NCBI RefSeq assembly: GCF_000330705.1
Contig: NZ_ANAM01000001.1
Span: forward strand, 248,001-312,000
From: Salinicoccus carnicancri Crm
Lineage (GTDB): Bacteria; Bacillota; Bacilli; Staphylococcales; Salinicoccaceae
Direction: 5' to 3'
Length of the DNA: 64,000 nt
Made by a program: the position numbers and the translations under genes. Below the pieces are notes generated by a model. It was not told the origin of the DNA and did no database searches. It saw nothing but the letters and a program-made list of their open reading frames with translations. Numbering within the stretch: the first letter of the stretch is position 1; every line of letters starts with the position of its first letter. Below, piece by piece: positions 39,469-50,140 of the stretch.

Positions 39469-39552
39469 ACAGGAATCATGGCGGACGCTGTTCGATGTCC
39501 TGCCGCACACATTTCTGTTATTCGCATAGCAGGCAGTGGAGGGGGAATTGGT

Positions 39553-39999
39553 ATGAAGGTCATAGTGGATGCGGATGCATGTCCGGTGAAGGATATCATT
39601 ATAGAAGAAACAAAGCATAAGGGCGTCTCTCTGGTACTGGTCTCGAGTCTGTCACACTATTCCGGCAGGGAGCTGCCGCTGCATGTGGAGACGGTCTTTG
39701 TCGAGGCGGGAGCGGATGCGGCGGATTTCAGGGTCGTCAAGCTGGCCAAAAAGGGTGATGTTGTTGTCACCCAGGACTATGGTCTCGCTTCACTGCTTCT
39801 GCCGAAAGGGTGCACGGTCATCCATCATAAGGGCTTCGAGTACAGTAATGAAAACATCAACCATCTTCTTGAGACGAGATACATGGGCAGTATGATACGT
39901 AAAGGCGGCGGACGGACGAAGGGGCCGAAACCTTTTTCCAGAGAAGACCACCGGGCTTTTTCAGCACTGTTCCGCCGGAAACTTGACGCGGGTATATAG
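39553..39999 (+). CDS. UPF0178 (YaiI/YqxD) family protein
   Basis: 148 residues beginning [16 protein letters not shown], the UPF0178 signature, with [39 protein letters not shown] and a basic, glycine-rich segment ([15 protein letters not shown]). The fold is PIN-like, so a nuclease role has been suggested for the family, but none is proven. GGAGGGGG at 39539-39546 supports ATG 39553 rather than the in-frame ATG at 39478. Confidence 0.85.
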   Translation: MKVIVDADACPVKDIIIEETKHKGVSLVLVSSLSHYSGRELPLHVETVFVEAGADAADFRVVKLAKKGDVVVTQDYGLASLLLPKGCTVIHHKGFEYSNENINHLLETRYMGSMIRKGGGRTKGPKPFSREDHRAFSALFRRKLDAGI

Positions 40000-40084
40000 A
40001 TCCAAACATTTTACATCTCCGTGCTTATCGGATATGTTGAATGGTGGCACAGAAAATAATCTAGTATAGAAAAGGAGCATGACA

Positions 40085-40594
40085 ATGGATGTGAAATTTC
40101 CTATCGGTCAATTGGATGTCCCTGAAAATGTAACGCTTGCTGACATTGAGGAATGGCTGGACCGGATTGAAACATACACTCTCAGGTTGAGGGCGGCTGT
40201 TGATTCACTGAGTGACGAGGAATTGGCGAAAACATACCGCGGGGGCAGTTTCAATGTCCGCCAGCTTGTCCATCATATTGCAGACTCACAGCTGAACATG
40301 TACCAGCGGCTGAAACTCGCCCTGACGGATGATGCGCCGACAGTGCCCGGTTTCGTCCAGGACGAATGGGCTCAGCTGCCGGATGCGGAAACCCCTGTGG
40401 AAAGTTCAGTGAAAATGCTGGAAGGCATCAATGAACGCATTGTGGCTTTGGGAAAAACTCTGACGGAAAGTCAGCTGGACAGATATTTCGTGCATGAAGC
40501 CAATGGCAGGATTACAGTGGCCACAAAGATTGCCAAACTGGCCTGGCATGAAGAGCATCACCTGGAGCATATAAAGATTGCGCTATCCAACTAA
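40085..40594 (+). CDS. DinB/YfiT-family putative metal-dependent hydrolase
   Basis: 169 residues, four-helix DinB-like fold as in Bacillus YfiT. Candidate metal ligands are the histidines in VRQLVHHIADSQ (63-64) and WHEEHHLEH near the end. Members include bacillithiol or other thiol transferases (BstA-like), so a thiol-transfer role is one possibility. AAGGAG at 40072-40077 is too close to ATG 40079 and suits ATG 40085. Confidence 0.82.
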   Translation: MDVKFPIGQLDVPENVTLADIEEWLDRIETYTLRLRAAVDSLSDEELAKTYRGGSFNVRQLVHHIADSQLNMYQRLKLALTDDAPTVPGFVQDEWAQLPDAETPVESSVKMLEGINERIVALGKTLTESQLDRYFVHEANGRITVATKIAKLAWHEEHHLEHIKIALSN

Positions 40595-40617
40595 TTGAAT
40601 TAGAGAGTGATATGATG

Positions 40618-40646
40618 AAGCCGGTTTCCCTATGGGGCCGGCTTTT
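40618..40646 (+). terminator. Terminator after the YfiT-like gene
   Basis: AAGCCGG pairs with CCGGCTT, with extra CCC/GGG pairing inside, followed by T4. Confidence 0.78.
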
Positions 40647-40693
40647 CATCGTTCTGTCACATATTTCTTTACTTCCGAGGCATTATATTTGTT

Positions 40694-40720
40694 TTAATAT
40701 ACCCCTATAGGGTATATTAA
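40694..40720. promoter_or_regulatory. CsoR-type copper operator within the copL-copB promoter
   Basis: Perfect 11-bp arms TTAATATACCC and GGGTATATTAA flank a 5-base CTATA centre; the TACCC...GGGTA core is what CsoR/CstR proteins bind. It lies between TTGTTT (40689-40694) and TATATT (40713-40718), so a bound repressor would block polymerase. No csoR gene is in the window. Confidence 0.75.
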
Positions 40721-40760
40721 ATGTGTGTTGGGATAATAGAAAACTTTGGAGGTATTAGAG

Positions 40761-41309
40761 ATGAGATTCAGAATTTTAGCGGTATTACTTACAGCAGTCG
40801 GTCTTGTGTTGGCAGCGTGCGGTACGGATGACGGAAGTTCAGAAGACGGCGGTGAGATGGATCATGCCGAAATGGACCATTCCAGTTCAGGTGAAGTCCC
40901 GGACGACCTTTCACGAGCGGAGAATCCTGAATATCCTGTGGACAGTCAGGCCGTAATCAACGCAGAGCATATGAAGGGAATGGACGGTGCGGAGGCAACT
41001 GTCACGGGAGCCTTCGATACCACAGCCTACAGTGTGACCTATACACCGACGACTGGCGGTGAGCCTGTCGAGGATCATAAATGGGTCATTCACGAGGAAA
41101 TAGAGGATGCGGCTGATGCACCTTTTGAAGCCGGTGATGAAGTCGTGCTGGAAGCTGCGCATATGGAAGGCATGGAAGGCGCCGGGGCGACAGTCGATTC
41201 AGCAGAAGATACGACTGTCTATATGGTGAGTTATACAGATACGGAAAGTGGTGATGAGGTCGAAAACCATAAATGGGTGACCGAAGAGGAATTGACGCCG
41301 GCGGAATAA
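40761..41309 (+). CDS. copL: CopL-like copper-binding lipoprotein with two DUF1541 domains
   Basis: 182 residues. Signal peptide ending LAAC (lipidated Cys 20), an acidic linker with Asp/His/Met (MDHAEMDHSS), then two copies of the YdhK/DUF1541 repeat. Each repeat has an AEHMKGMDGAEATV or AAHMEGMEGAGATV element, a VSYT/VTYT strand and a final HKWV. In Staphylococcus aureus CopL of this family is a surface copper-binding protein encoded with copB. GGAGG precedes ATG 40761. Methionine- and histidine-rich motifs suit Cu(I) binding outside the membrane. The gene precedes copB by 30 bases under a CsoR-like operator. Confidence 0.88.
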   Translation: MRFRILAVLLTAVGLVLAACGTDDGSSEDGGEMDHAEMDHSSSGEVPDDLSRAENPEYPVDSQAVINAEHMKGMDGAEATVTGAFDTTAYSVTYTPTTGGEPVEDHKWVIHEEIEDAADAPFEAGDEVVLEAAHMEGMEGAGATVDSAEDTTVYMVSYTDTESGDEVENHKWVTEEELTPAE

Positions 41310-41339
41310 CACAATTTGAACAGGAAAGAGGGATGAATC

Positions 41340-43388
41340 ATGGCAGAACATGACCATAATCATCATGATCACGACGGTCATGATGGTCACAATACGCATC
41401 AGCATGATGGCGCGGGACATGAAGGGCACCATCATCACGGGGATTTCAGGAAGAAGTTTTTCATATCCCTGATCCTTGCGGTACCTATCATCTTCCTTTC
41501 TCCGATGATGGGGATCGACCTGCCCTTCCAGTTCACTTTCCCGGGTTCCAGCTGGCTTGTGCTGGTTCTTGCCACTGTACTTTATATTTATGGCGGCCAG
41601 CCTTTCCTGGGCGGAGCGAAGGGTGAGATTAAGGCACGCAAACCAGGGATGATGACGCTGATTTCACTGGGGATATCGGTTGCGTATTTCTACAGCCTCT
41701 ATGCATTTTATATGAATCATTTCGGGGCGCCTGATGCACACACGATGGATTTCTTCTGGGAACTGGCTACACTGATTGTCGTCATGCTGCTTGGACACTG
41801 GATTGAGATGAAGGCGGTTGGCAATGCCGGAGATGCCCTCGAGAAGATGGCGGAATTGCTGCCGAGCACTGCGGTTGTCCTGGATGAAAATGGAGAAGGC
41901 AGGGAAGTTGAACTTTCTGAAGTGGGCGAGGGCGACACTGTACAGGTTAAAGCCGGGGACAATATACCGGTGGATGGTGTAATCATATCCGGCCGTACGA
42001 CTGTGGACGAAGCGCTCGTTACAGGGGAGTCGCGCAATATCGAAAAGGTTCCGGACGATGACGTGATCGGCGGCTCGGTGAACGGGTCGGGGACGATTGA
42101 TGTGAAAGTTACCGGGACCGGTGAAAGCAGCTATCTCACGCAGGTGATGGATCTGGTCAGCGAGGCACAGAGTGATAAATCGCGGTCGGAACTCCTGTCT
42201 AACCGGATTGCGGGATATTTATTCTACTTTGCCCTGATCACCGGACTGCTGGCATTCATCATCTGGCTGATGGTTTCAGGGACAATGGACTTTGCGCTTG
42301 AACGCCTGGTGACAGTGCTCATCATCGCCTGTCCACATGCACTCGGACTTGCAATTCCGCTGGTTACTGCAAGGTCGACATCACTCGGTGCGAAAAATGG
42401 CCTCATCGTCAAAAACCGGGAATCTCTCGAGACGGCCCGTCATCTGGATGTGGTCATGATGGACAAGACAGGTACATTGACTGAAGGGAATTTTGCGGTG
42501 AATCATTACAAAAGCTTCACCGACGAATATACTGATGATGAAGTGCTCGGCTTCATGGCGGGAATCGAACAGAGTTCCAGCCATCCCCTGGCAGCCGGCA
42601 TACTTGATAAGGCCCGTGCTGATAAGGTGGAAGCTGCAAAGGCCGAAGACGTCAACAACATACCTGGTGTTGGTCTCGAAGCGCAGGTTGCAGGCAAGGA
42701 TATGAAAGTTACAAGCGTCTCCTACCTTGAAGATAATGGCATTTCCTATGACAAAAAAGAGTTCGAGACCCTGGCAGGCCAGGGCAACTCCGTCAGTTTC
42801 CTTATCATAGAAGGTGAAAACAGCGGCATAGTTGCCCAGGGCGACCAGATCAAACCGGGTTCCCAAAAGATGATTGAGGGGCTGCTTGAACGTGATATCA
42901 CGCCTGTCATGCTGACGGGGGACAACAGACAGGTTGCAGAGTCCGTCGCATCGGAGCTCGGCATCAAGGATGTGCACGGTCAGCTGATGCCTGAAGACAA
43001 GGAACGCATCATCAGGGAGTATCAGGAGGAAGGCAGCAAAGTGATGATGGTGGGTGACGGAATCAACGATGCACCGAGCCTTGTGAGGGCGGATATAGGT
43101 GTTGCCATCGGTGCCGGTACAGACGTTGCGGTGGAGTCCGGGGATGTCATACTCGTCAAAAGTGAACCGTCCGACATCATCCACTTCCTTTCATTGTCAG
43201 AGAACACGATGAAAAAGACGGTGCAGAACCTATGGTGGGGCGCCGGCTACAACATTCTGGCAGTGCCTCTTGCGGCAGGAATCCTCGCTTCCATCGGCAT
43301 ACTGCTGTCACCGGCTGTGGGAGCTGTGCTGATGTCTCTAAGCACAATAATCGTCGCCTTGAATGCAATGACGCTCAAATTGGATTGA
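41340..43388 (+). CDS. copB: Copper-exporting P1B-type ATPase CopB
   Basis: 682 residues. The first 34 residues are almost all His, Asp and Gly ([14 protein letters not shown]), a metal-binding tail in place of CxxC domains. The membrane metal motif is CPH at 331-333, defining the CopB (P1B-3) group; TGES in the actuator, DKTGT with phosphorylated D375, HP in SSSHPLA and GDGINDAPS complete the ATPase. It expels copper from the cytoplasm, probably passing it near the lipoprotein CopL. Expression is likely induced by copper through the operator at 40694-40720. Confidence 0.95.
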   Translation: MAEHDHNHHDHDGHDGHNTHQHDGAGHEGHHHHGDFRKKFFISLILAVPIIFLSPMMGIDLPFQFTFPGSSWLVLVLATVLYIYGGQPFLGGAKGEIKARKPGMMTLISLGISVAYFYSLYAFYMNHFGAPDAHTMDFFWELATLIVVMLLGHWIEMKAVGNAGDALEKMAELLPSTAVVLDENGEGREVELSEVGEGDTVQVKAGDNIPVDGVIISGRTTVDEALVTGESRNIEKVPDDDVIGGSVNGSGTIDVKVTGTGESSYLTQVMDLVSEAQSDKSRSELLSNRIAGYLFYFALITGLLAFIIWLMVSGTMDFALERLVTVLIIACPHALGLAIPLVTARSTSLGAKNGLIVKNRESLETARHLDVVMMDKTGTLTEGNFAVNHYKSFTDEYTDDEVLGFMAGIEQSSSHPLAAGILDKARADKVEAAKAEDVNNIPGVGLEAQVAGKDMKVTSVSYLEDNGISYDKKEFETLAGQGNSVSFLIIEGENSGIVAQGDQIKPGSQKMIEGLLERDITPVMLTGDNRQVAESVASELGIKDVHGQLMPEDKERIIREYQEEGSKVMMVGDGINDAPSLVRADIGVAIGAGTDVAVESGDVILVKSEPSDIIHFLSLSENTMKKTVQNLWWGAGYNILAVPLAAGILASIGILLSPAVGAVLMSLSTIIVALNAMTLKLD

Positions 43389-43468
43389 TGATGCGCGAAA
43401 GGATGTGCCGGACCGGTGCATCCTTCATTTTATTGTTATAATAAAAAGAAAAGCGCAGGTGTAAATTC

Positions 43469-44254
43469 ATGATATCAACAACGAGTATAGTGCTCATGGG
43501 TATATCGGGATTGTTTTCGATACTGTTGCCTTTCATCTTCATACTGATTCTGCGCCGGCGGTTCAGTATCCGGTGGATCCCGATCCTTATCGGTGCGGCG
43601 ACGTTCATCATCTTTGCGATGGTCCTGGAACAGATTTCCCACCTCCTTGTCCTGAGGCCTGGGGAGGGAGGAGAAGTGCATACGCTGGTCGACTCGCCGT
43701 GGCTGTATGTACTCTATGGTGTGCTGGCTGCGGGAATATTTGAAGAGACGGGGCGGCTGACGGCTTTCCTGCTGATGAAAAAGAAATACAGGCAGGTGGA
43801 CTCGGCCATCTCCTACGGCATCGGTCACGGCGGCATCGAAGCGGTCATCGTCCTGGGTCTCGGCATGCTGAATACGATCATTTTCAGTTTCATGATCAAC
43901 AGCGGCAGCAGCATCGTGGACACCCTGCCCCAAGCGACAGTCGAGTCGATTGTCGGAACACCGGCCGTTGCATACGCACTCGGTATTGTTGAACGCATCT
44001 TTGCGATCGGTGTACATCTCGGTCTGTCCGTCATCGTCTTTGCTGCGGTAATGAAGGGACGGTGGCGGCTGTTTCCGCTGGCGATCGTCCTTCATGCATT
44101 GACGAACATGACAGCCGCAATGATGCAGGCCGGCCTCATCACAAGCATGTGGGTGATGTATGCCGGGTTCATAGCAATGACCCTGGTGACATTGTGGGTT
44201 GCCTATAATGTCGGCATCAGAAACAGAAGAATCGATGGGGATATGGAAACTTGA
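43469..44254 (+). CDS. YhfC-family (glutamic-type) intramembrane protease-like protein
   Basis: 261 residues with about eight helices. Conserved motifs lie within or next to helices: GIFEETGRL, ISYGIGHGGIEAVIV, GVHLGLSVIVF and VLHALTNMTAA, the arrangement of Glu and His residues found in YhfC and the wider CPBP/PrsW glutamic-protease clan. Protease activity is thus plausible, substrate unknown. It starts 81 bases after copB with a weak ribosome-binding site (AGGTG) and is closed by a bidirectional terminator. Confidence 0.75.
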   Translation: MISTTSIVLMGISGLFSILLPFIFILILRRRFSIRWIPILIGAATFIIFAMVLEQISHLLVLRPGEGGEVHTLVDSPWLYVLYGVLAAGIFEETGRLTAFLLMKKKYRQVDSAISYGIGHGGIEAVIVLGLGMLNTIIFSFMINSGSSIVDTLPQATVESIVGTPAVAYALGIVERIFAIGVHLGLSVIVFAAVMKGRWRLFPLAIVLHALTNMTAAMMQAGLITSMWVMYAGFIAMTLVTLWVAYNVGIRNRRIDGDMET

Positions 44255-44286
44255 AAAGCGCTGCAGAAATGTCTGCAGCGCTTTTC
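44253..44286. terminator. Bidirectional terminator between YhfC-like gene and oppF
   Basis: A perfect 15-bp stem with a 4-base AATG loop carries A4 on one side and T4 on the other, so it ends transcripts on both strands. It overlaps the stop codon of the plus-strand gene and abuts the oppF stop. Confidence 0.92.
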
Positions 44287-45204
44287 TCATGCTTTCCAGC
44301 TGTCATATTCTTTTTTGGAACAGTACACAAGATGATTGTTGCCGAAATCCCTGAGTTCCAGTTCTTCGTCTTCAGTATACTCATGCATGTCTGCATCGTA
44401 ACTGATCCTGCGGCGATCCTTCTCGGAATGAGGGTCCGGCTGTGGAACGGCTGAAAGCAGTGATTTGGTATATGGATGGACCGGCCGCTCATATAAATCG
44501 GCCGCGTCCCCAATTTCCATGATCTTGCCTTTATACATGACGGCAATCCTGTCGGAAATGTATTTGACCATCGAAAGGTCGTGGGCGATGAAGAGATACG
44601 CGAGCCCGCGTTCCTTCTGAATATTCTTCATCATGTTTACGACCTGTGCCTGGATTGAAACATCCAGTGCTGAAATCGGTTCGTCGGCAATAATCAGCTT
44701 CGGATCGAAACTGAGTGCCCGCGCAATGCCTATCCTCTGCCGCTGTCCGCCAGAGAATTCGTGCGGATAGCGGTTTGCATGTTCTCTGTTCAGGCCGACG
44801 GACTCGAGCAGTCCGTATATCCTCTCCCGTCTTTCTTTTTTCTTTTTATAAAGTTTATGGATGTCATACCCTTCTTCGAGTATTTCAAAGACAGTCATTC
44901 TCGGATTGAGTGACGCATATGGATCCTGGAAGATCATCTGCAGTTTCTGGTGGAACTGCTTTTGTTCCTTCCTGGACAGTCTGTCATTGTTTCTGCCGTC
45001 GAATTCCACCTCTCCGCCCGTCTTGTCATAAAGGTTTATGATAGTACGTCCCGTCGTGGATTTTCCGCACCCTGATTCCCCCACCAGACCGAGCGTTTCA
45101 CCCGGCATGACATGGAAGGAGATATCATCAACAGCTTTGAGCGGATTATTTTTGGCGCCAAAATGCTTCTGCAGGTTCTTCACTGTCAAAATCGGTTCTG
45201 CCAT
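44287..45204 (-). CDS. oppF: Oligopeptide ABC transporter ATPase OppF
   Basis: 305 residues; Walker [10 protein letters not shown], signature [15 protein letters not shown], Walker [13 protein letters not shown], and the C-terminal oligopeptide/dipeptide extension ([19 protein letters not shown]). Its ATG overlaps the oppD stop by one base (TGATG). Last gene of the opp operon. The typical Cys-containing cluster motif at the far end is shortened to [10 protein letters not shown]. Confidence 0.93.
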   Translation of the reverse strand: MAEPILTVKNLQKHFGAKNNPLKAVDDISFHVMPGETLGLVGESGCGKSTTGRTIINLYDKTGGEVEFDGRNNDRLSRKEQKQFHQKLQMIFQDPYASLNPRMTVFEILEEGYDIHKLYKKKKERRERIYGLLESVGLNREHANRYPHEFSGGQRQRIGIARALSFDPKLIIADEPISALDVSIQAQVVNMMKNIQKERGLAYLFIAHDLSMVKYISDRIAVMYKGKIMEIGDAADLYERPVHPYTKSLLSAVPQPDPHSEKDRRRISYDADMHEYTEDEELELRDFGNNHLVYCSKKEYDSWKA

Positions 45205-46250
45205 CACTGATCACCGCCGTTGTATTGCATATATCTGTTCCTGATGATTTCAGGGACTTCAGTTTTCGGAGCGGCCGGATGCAGGCGCCATGTTTTTGCA
45301 TAGTGGTCTTTGCCCGCTTCGAACATTGGGGGGCTCTTCTCGAAATCGATCTTCATCGCACGGGGATTCCTCGCAGCGAAAGCATCACCACGGGGCGGAT
45401 CGACCAGATTTGGCGGAGAGCCCGGGATCGTTCTCAATTCTTCTTTTTTATCTGCATTCATATCAGGCATTGAACCGAGCAGCCCCCATGTATAAGGGTG
45501 CTGCGGGTTGTAGAAGATATCATCGACCGAGCCGATCTCGACTATTTCACCCGCATACATGACTGCCACACGGTCAGCCACGTTCGCTACCACACCGAGG
45601 TCGTGTGTGATGAAGATGATCGATGTACGGGAGTTTTTCTGTACATCTTTCATGACTTCAAGTATCTGTGCCTGGATGGTCACATCAAGGGCGGTCGTGG
45701 GTTCATCCGCGATCAGCAGCCTGGGATCAGCAGCCAGTGCAATTGCGATGACAACCCTCTGCCTCATGCCTCCCGAAAATTCATGTGGATACTGATTAAG
45801 ACGTTTTTTTGGATTGGGTATGCCTACCAGATCCATGAGTTCCAGTGCACGTTTTTTTGCATCACCGGATGATATTTTCTTATGTTTCAGCATGACTTCT
45901 GTAATTTGTTTACCGATTTTCATGGTCGGGTTCAGCGATGTCATCGGATCCTGGAATATCATGCTGATTTCATTGCCCCGTATTCTTTCCATCTGTTTTT
46001 CCGATTTCTCAAGAATATTGCTTCCTCCAAAGAGGATTTCCCCGCCGGCATAGATCGCAGGCGGCTGGGGAAGCAGCTTCATGATGGCCTGGTTGGTCAC
46101 ACTTTTGCCTGACCCGGATTCACCCACGATAGCGAGTGTTTCTCCTTCAAATACATCAAAACTGACCTTGCGGACCGCTTTCACAGTGCCGGCATAAGTC
46201 TTAAAATCAATTTCAAGGTTTTTCATCTGCAGTATCGGTTCATTCATCAT
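45204..46250 (-). CDS. oppD: Oligopeptide ABC transporter ATPase OppD
   Basis: 348 residues; [15 protein letters not shown] Walker [12 protein letters not shown]-loop, [15 protein letters not shown] signature, [14 protein letters not shown] Walker B, and the C-terminal [14 protein letters not shown]-like segment. AAGGAAG on the minus strand suits ATG 46250 or 46247; GTG 46256 overlaps the oppC stop. Coupled to oppC upstream and oppF downstream. Confidence 0.93.
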   Translation of the reverse strand: MMNEPILQMKNLEIDFKTYAGTVKAVRKVSFDVFEGETLAIVGESGSGKSVTNQAIMKLLPQPPAIYAGGEILFGGSNILEKSEKQMERIRGNEISMIFQDPMTSLNPTMKIGKQITEVMLKHKKISSGDAKKRALELMDLVGIPNPKKRLNQYPHEFSGGMRQRVVIAIALAADPRLLIADEPTTALDVTIQAQILEVMKDVQKNSRTSIIFITHDLGVVANVADRVAVMYAGEIVEIGSVDDIFYNPQHPYTWGLLGSMPDMNADKKEELRTIPGSPPNLVDPPRGDAFAARNPRAMKIDFEKSPPMFEAGKDHYAKTWRLHPAAPKTEVPEIIRNRYMQYNGGDQ

Positions 46251-46252
46251 AG

Positions 46253-47182
46253 TCACTTCCTTAACTTAGGGTCCAGTGCATCTCTCAAGCCGTCACCGAC
46301 AGCATTGAATGCAAAAATAGTCAGACAGATCAGTACTCCGGGGAAGAAAAGCCGCCACGGCGCATTAGCCAGTGCCGGATAGCCGTCATTGGCCATCGTT
46401 CCCCAGCTGGCGAGCGGTGCAGGGACACCAAGCCCCAGGTAGCTCAGGAATGCTTCCGTGAATATTGCGGTAGGAATCGTCAGTGTCATGGTGACGAGAA
46501 TTGCACCGAGTGCATTCGGCAGAAGGTGCCGTTTGATCAGATGGAGATTGTTCGCCCCCAGTGTTCTTGCTGCAAGGACGTATTCCTGGTTTTTCAGCTT
46601 CAGTATTTCAGAGCGTGTAATCCTCGCCATGTTGACCCAGCCCGTGAGTGACAGCGCAATGATCATCGGGAACAGTCCCGGCTGCATCACAACAAGCAGT
46701 ATGATGACAACGAGAAGGTACGGGATGGCGGTCAGTATATCGGCGATGCGCATCATGATCTCATCTGTACGCCCGCCGGTAAGGCCGGCCACCGCACCCC
46801 AGGCGACACCGATGATCAGGTCAATGATGGCTGCGGCAAAACCGATGAAGATGGAAATGCGTGCACCTATCCAGACTCGCGTGAAAATGTCCCTTCCAAG
46901 ATCGTCGGTGCCGAACCAGTATGTACCGTTCGGTGCCATGTTATAATCACCGTTCTGCTGCCGGTACGTGAATTCGGAAATCCATGGACCGCATATTGCA
47001 CCGATGATGATGATCGCGAGTGTAATGAAGCCGATGAGCGCCAGTTTGTTCTTTATGAACCTGCGGGACACTTCTCCCCAGAAGGAAATTGATTTCCTGG
47101 CAAGGGTTTCCGTCTCTGACGTCTTGTTTCCAACGATTTCAAAATCGGAAGGTTGAAGTTCGGATACGTTCTTATCTGCCAT
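46253..47182 (-). CDS. oppC: Oligopeptide ABC transporter permease OppC
   Basis: 309 residues: a cytosolic N-terminal segment of about 45 residues, six helices, and the permease loop [33 protein letters not shown]. The [20 protein letters not shown] motif is typical of OppC/DppC. Its start overlaps the end of oppB by 11 bases. Confidence 0.94.
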   Translation of the reverse strand: MADKNVSELQPSDFEIVGNKTSETETLARKSISFWGEVSRRFIKNKLALIGFITLAIIIIGAICGPWISEFTYRQQNGDYNMAPNGTYWFGTDDLGRDIFTRVWIGARISIFIGFAAAIIDLIIGVAWGAVAGLTGGRTDEIMMRIADILTAIPYLLVVIILLVVMQPGLFPMIIALSLTGWVNMARITRSEILKLKNQEYVLAARTLGANNLHLIKRHLLPNALGAILVTMTLTIPTAIFTEAFLSYLGLGVPAPLASWGTMANDGYPALANAPWRLFFPGVLICLTIFAFNAVGDGLRDALDPKLRK

Positions 47183-48110
47183 TTGATTTCCCTCCCTTCA
47201 GGCTGATGCGCGGATCGATGAAGCTGTAGAGAATATCCACGATCAGAACAGCCAGCAGCAGGATTACAGAATAGAATACGGTGGTTCCCATGATGACTGT
47301 GTAATCCCGGTTTGAAATACTCGTAACAAAATATTTGCCTATGCCGGGGATGGCGAATATCTCTTCGATTACGAAGCTGCCGGTAATGATTCCGGCAGTC
47401 AGCGGAGCAAGATATGTGACCACCGGAAGCAGGGCATTTCTCAGGGCATGCTTGAATACCACAACCCAGCGGGAAATCCCTTTGGCTTTTGCCATTTTGA
47501 CATATTCACTGTTTGTCTCTTCCAGCATGCTGGAACGGGTCAGCTTCGCAATGAATGCCATCGGTGTCGAAGCGAGGGCGACTGCCGGCAGTATGCTGTA
47601 GATGAAGCCGTTCCATCCGGCAATCGGAAACCATCCTGCCTGCAGGGCGAGATAGTACTGCAGTACTGCCGCCATGACGAATGACGGTACTGATATTCCT
47701 ATGACTGCCAGCACGCTCATCAGGTAGTCCGGCCATTTATTGTGGAACAGCGCAGCGATGGTGCCGATCAGCACACCGAAGCCGACGGCGATGAACATCG
47801 CTTCGAGGCCGAGCGTCATCGAGATCGGGAAACCTTCGGCGATCATGTCGTTCGTTTCCCTGTATTTATACTTCATCGAGGTTCCGAAGTCGCCTGTCGC
47901 ACTGTTTATGAGATAGTCTTTGTACTGTATATACCACGGGTTGTCGAGCCCGTATTTTTCATTGAGACTTTCCTGTATCGCAGGCGGCAGTGCCCTTTCG
48001 GAAGCGAAAGGGTTTCCCGGAGCCATGCGCATCAGGAAAAATGTTGCTGTAATGATCAGGAATAATGCAATGACGATATAGATCAGACGCTGACCAAGAT
48101 ATTTGATCAT
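47172..48110 (-). CDS. oppB: Oligopeptide ABC transporter permease OppB
   Basis: 312 residues; starts [35 protein letters not shown], the standard OppB N-terminus, and contains the loop [37 protein letters not shown] with nine-base spacing favours ATG 48110 over an in-frame TTG at 48131. Separated from oppA by a hairpin. Confidence 0.94.
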   Translation of the reverse strand: MIKYLGQRLIYIVIALFLIITATFFLMRMAPGNPFASERALPPAIQESLNEKYGLDNPWYIQYKDYLINSATGDFGTSMKYKYRETNDMIAEGFPISMTLGLEAMFIAVGFGVLIGTIAALFHNKWPDYLMSVLAVIGISVPSFVMAAVLQYYLALQAGWFPIAGWNGFIYSILPAVALASTPMAFIAKLTRSSMLEETNSEYVKMAKAKGISRWVVVFKHALRNALLPVVTYLAPLTAGIITGSFVIEEIFAIPGIGKYFVTSISNRDYTVIMGTTVFYSVILLLAVLIVDILYSFIDPRISLKGGKSNGR

Positions 48111-48129
48111 GGTTGTATGCTCCTTTTTC

Positions 48130-48162
48130 AAAAATGACAGGTGAGTATTATATACTCACCTG
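48130..48162 (-). terminator. Hairpin between oppA and oppB, likely attenuator
   Basis: A perfect 11-bp stem (48138-48148 with 48152-48162, 3-base loop) followed on the minus strand by T5. Placed right after the binding-protein gene, such hairpins partly end or stabilise transcripts, giving more OppA than transporter. Confidence 0.78.
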
Positions 48163-48175
48163 ACAAAAGAATTTC

Positions 48176-49825
48176 CTATTGTTCGATATCTACATATTTC
48201 AGCTGTACATTTCCAAGTGGATCGGATTTCATGTTTTTAACCTTCTCATCATGGACTGAGAGATTCGTGTAGAAGTAGATTGGTGCAATCGGGAACTCAC
48301 TCATGAATATCTCTTCTGCATCTTTCAGCATCTGCGTCCGTGCTGCTGGATCTGTTTCCTTGGCTGCGTCATTCAGCAGCTGAGTATACTCTTCATTTGT
48401 CCAGTTGGTGTTGTTGTTGCCGCCTTTGGCTTTGTAGATTTCAAGGAAGTTTACCGGGTCGTTGAAGTCGCCGAGCCAGCCGTAACGGCCCACCTGGTGG
48501 TTCCCGGCATCAAGTTCTTCAAGGTAGACCTGCCATTCGGAATTGTTCATCGATACATCGATGCCCAGGTCTTCTTTCCAGCCCTGCTGTATGAACTGTG
48601 CGATGGCGGCATGTGCCTCACTAGTGTTATAGGAAAGGCTGATTTTGAGTTCGGATGGATCGCTCAGGCCAAGTTCATCGAGCCCCTTATCCAGTGCTTC
48701 CTTCGCTGCTTCGATATCGTTGGAAGGGAAATATTCCGTCGGCTCCTCGAAACCTTCCATTGTCAGCGGAACAAGCCCGGTACCCGGCTTCTGTTCACCT
48801 TTGGTAACGTTCTCGATCAGTCCTTCGCGGTCGATTGCAATAGTCAGCGCTTTACGGATATTTTCATTCTGCATTATTTCATCTTCCACGTTGAACACGT
48901 ACATGTAGGTTCCCGCCTGGTCGCGGACATTAAGTGTACCGTCTTCTTTGAACTGGTTCAGGGCGTTGAGGTCGATCGTGTTGAACGGAGAGCCAAGGTA
49001 ATCCAGGTCCCCGGCCTGATACATCTTCAAAGCAGTCGCTTCACTTTCAACCATGTCGACGTTTACTGTGTTGAGTGCGACATTGTCTGCATCCCAGTAT
49101 GAGTCATTCTTCTTAAGTACGATTGAATCCGAGCTCGTGAAACTGTCAAGAGTGAACGGGCCGTTTCCAACGTAGTTCTCTCCGTTTGGATCTGTGTGCC
49201 AGTCCGGATTTTCTTCAGCCACTTTGGAATTCACAGGGTAGTAGGTATAGAATGCTGTGAGCTCATCAAAAAATGGCGTCGGGTTGTTCAGGGTCACTTC
49301 CAGAGTCTTTTCATCCACTGCTGTGACAGCTACATCCTCTGCACTGCCTTCACCCGTGTTATAAGCTTCGGCTCCTTGAATGTAGTAAAGCTGGTAGGCA
49401 TAGTCGGAAGCGTTTTCGGGGTTAAGCGCCCATTTCCATGCAAATTCGAAATCCTGTGCTGTGACCGGGTCTCCATTCGACCATTCAGCATCCCGCAAAG
49501 TGTAAGTATAAGTAAGCTCATCTTCACTCACTTCAATGTTCTCTGCCATTGCCGGTTCGGGGTTGCCTTCCGGATCGAGGCGTGTCAGCCCCTCAAATAC
49601 ACTGGCCATGATTGCGCCGGATGTCGTATCGGTTGCCAGCGCCGGGTGGAATGACGGCGGATCTGATGTTATGGACAGATTGATGGATTTTTCCGGTTCT
49701 CCCTCTTCTCCTGCGCTGTCGGCTTCGCCGCCGCCTGAGTCTCCGCCGAAATTACAGGCTGCAAGAGCAAAAACGAGGACAGAGAGGGTCAATAAAATTC
49801 TAAAACTTTTCATAAAGCAAGTCAC
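48176..49825 (-). CDS. oppA: Oligopeptide-binding lipoprotein OppA
   Basis: About 545-549 residues, family-5 solute-binding protein. The signal peptide MKSFRILLTLSVLVFALAAC ends in a lipobox; an acidic Gly/Ser/Glu linker follows, then the binding domain with SINLSITSDPPSFHPALATDTTSG, YTYTLRDAEWSNGDPVTAQDFEFAWKWALNP and GNGPFTL, standard OppA patterns. GTG 49825 has the better-spaced GGGAGA, while ATG 49813 gives the canonical signal peptide; either is possible. First gene of the minus-strand opp operon; a cre-like site lies about 85 bases upstream. Confidence 0.93.
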   Translation of the reverse strand: MTCFMKSFRILLTLSVLVFALAACNFGGDSGGGEADSAGEEGEPEKSINLSITSDPPSFHPALATDTTSGAIMASVFEGLTRLDPEGNPEPAMAENIEVSEDELTYTYTLRDAEWSNGDPVTAQDFEFAWKWALNPENASDYAYQLYYIQGAEAYNTGEGSAEDVAVTAVDEKTLEVTLNNPTPFFDELTAFYTYYPVNSKVAEENPDWHTDPNGENYVGNGPFTLDSFTSSDSIVLKKNDSYWDADNVALNTVNVDMVESEATALKMYQAGDLDYLGSPFNTIDLNALNQFKEDGTLNVRDQAGTYMYVFNVEDEIMQNENIRKALTIAIDREGLIENVTKGEQKPGTGLVPLTMEGFEEPTEYFPSNDIEAAKEALDKGLDELGLSDPSELKISLSYNTSEAHAAIAQFIQQGWKEDLGIDVSMNNSEWQVYLEELDAGNHQVGRYGWLGDFNDPVNFLEIYKAKGGNNNTNWTNEEYTQLLNDAAKETDPAARTQMLKDAEEIFMSEFPIAPIYFYTNLSVHDEKVKNMKSDPLGNVQLKYVDIEQ

Positions 49826-49843
49826 TTCTTTCTCCCTTTTGTA

Positions 49844-49872
49844 ATGTAATTCCGTTTTATGCAGAATTACAT
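49844..49872. promoter_or_regulatory. Inverted repeat in the oppA leader
   Basis: ATGTAATTC and GAATTACAT form perfect 9-bp arms 11 bases apart, just upstream of the oppA ribosome-binding site. It may be an RNA hairpin or an operator. Confidence 0.45.
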
Positions 49873-49909
49873 CCCTTTGTTCTTATTGAAAAACATACCC
49901 CTTATAAAA

Positions 49910-49923
49910 TGAAAACGCTTTCG
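49910..49923. promoter_or_regulatory. cre-like CcpA site upstream of oppA
   Basis: TGAAAACGCTTTCG matches the cre consensus TGWAARCGYTWNCW at every position but the last. It suggests carbon-catabolite control of peptide uptake. The rest of the 400-base gap to the phosphatase gene is AT-rich. Confidence 0.6.
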
Positions 49924-50140
49924 ACTTTAAATTATCTACAATATTCACAGAAAAGTCAATATTATTTTTAATATTTTGATGATATTTGAAAAAATGGAGC
50001 CCTTTACCGGTATGGAAAATGTATTTACCATGCATATATGAATTACAGAAAAACAACCTTTTGTGTAATTTGATTTCATCGGTCGCGAATTGGTCATAGC
50101 GGGTATGGTGCTATGCAGAGACATTTAAAGTAAACCTTTC

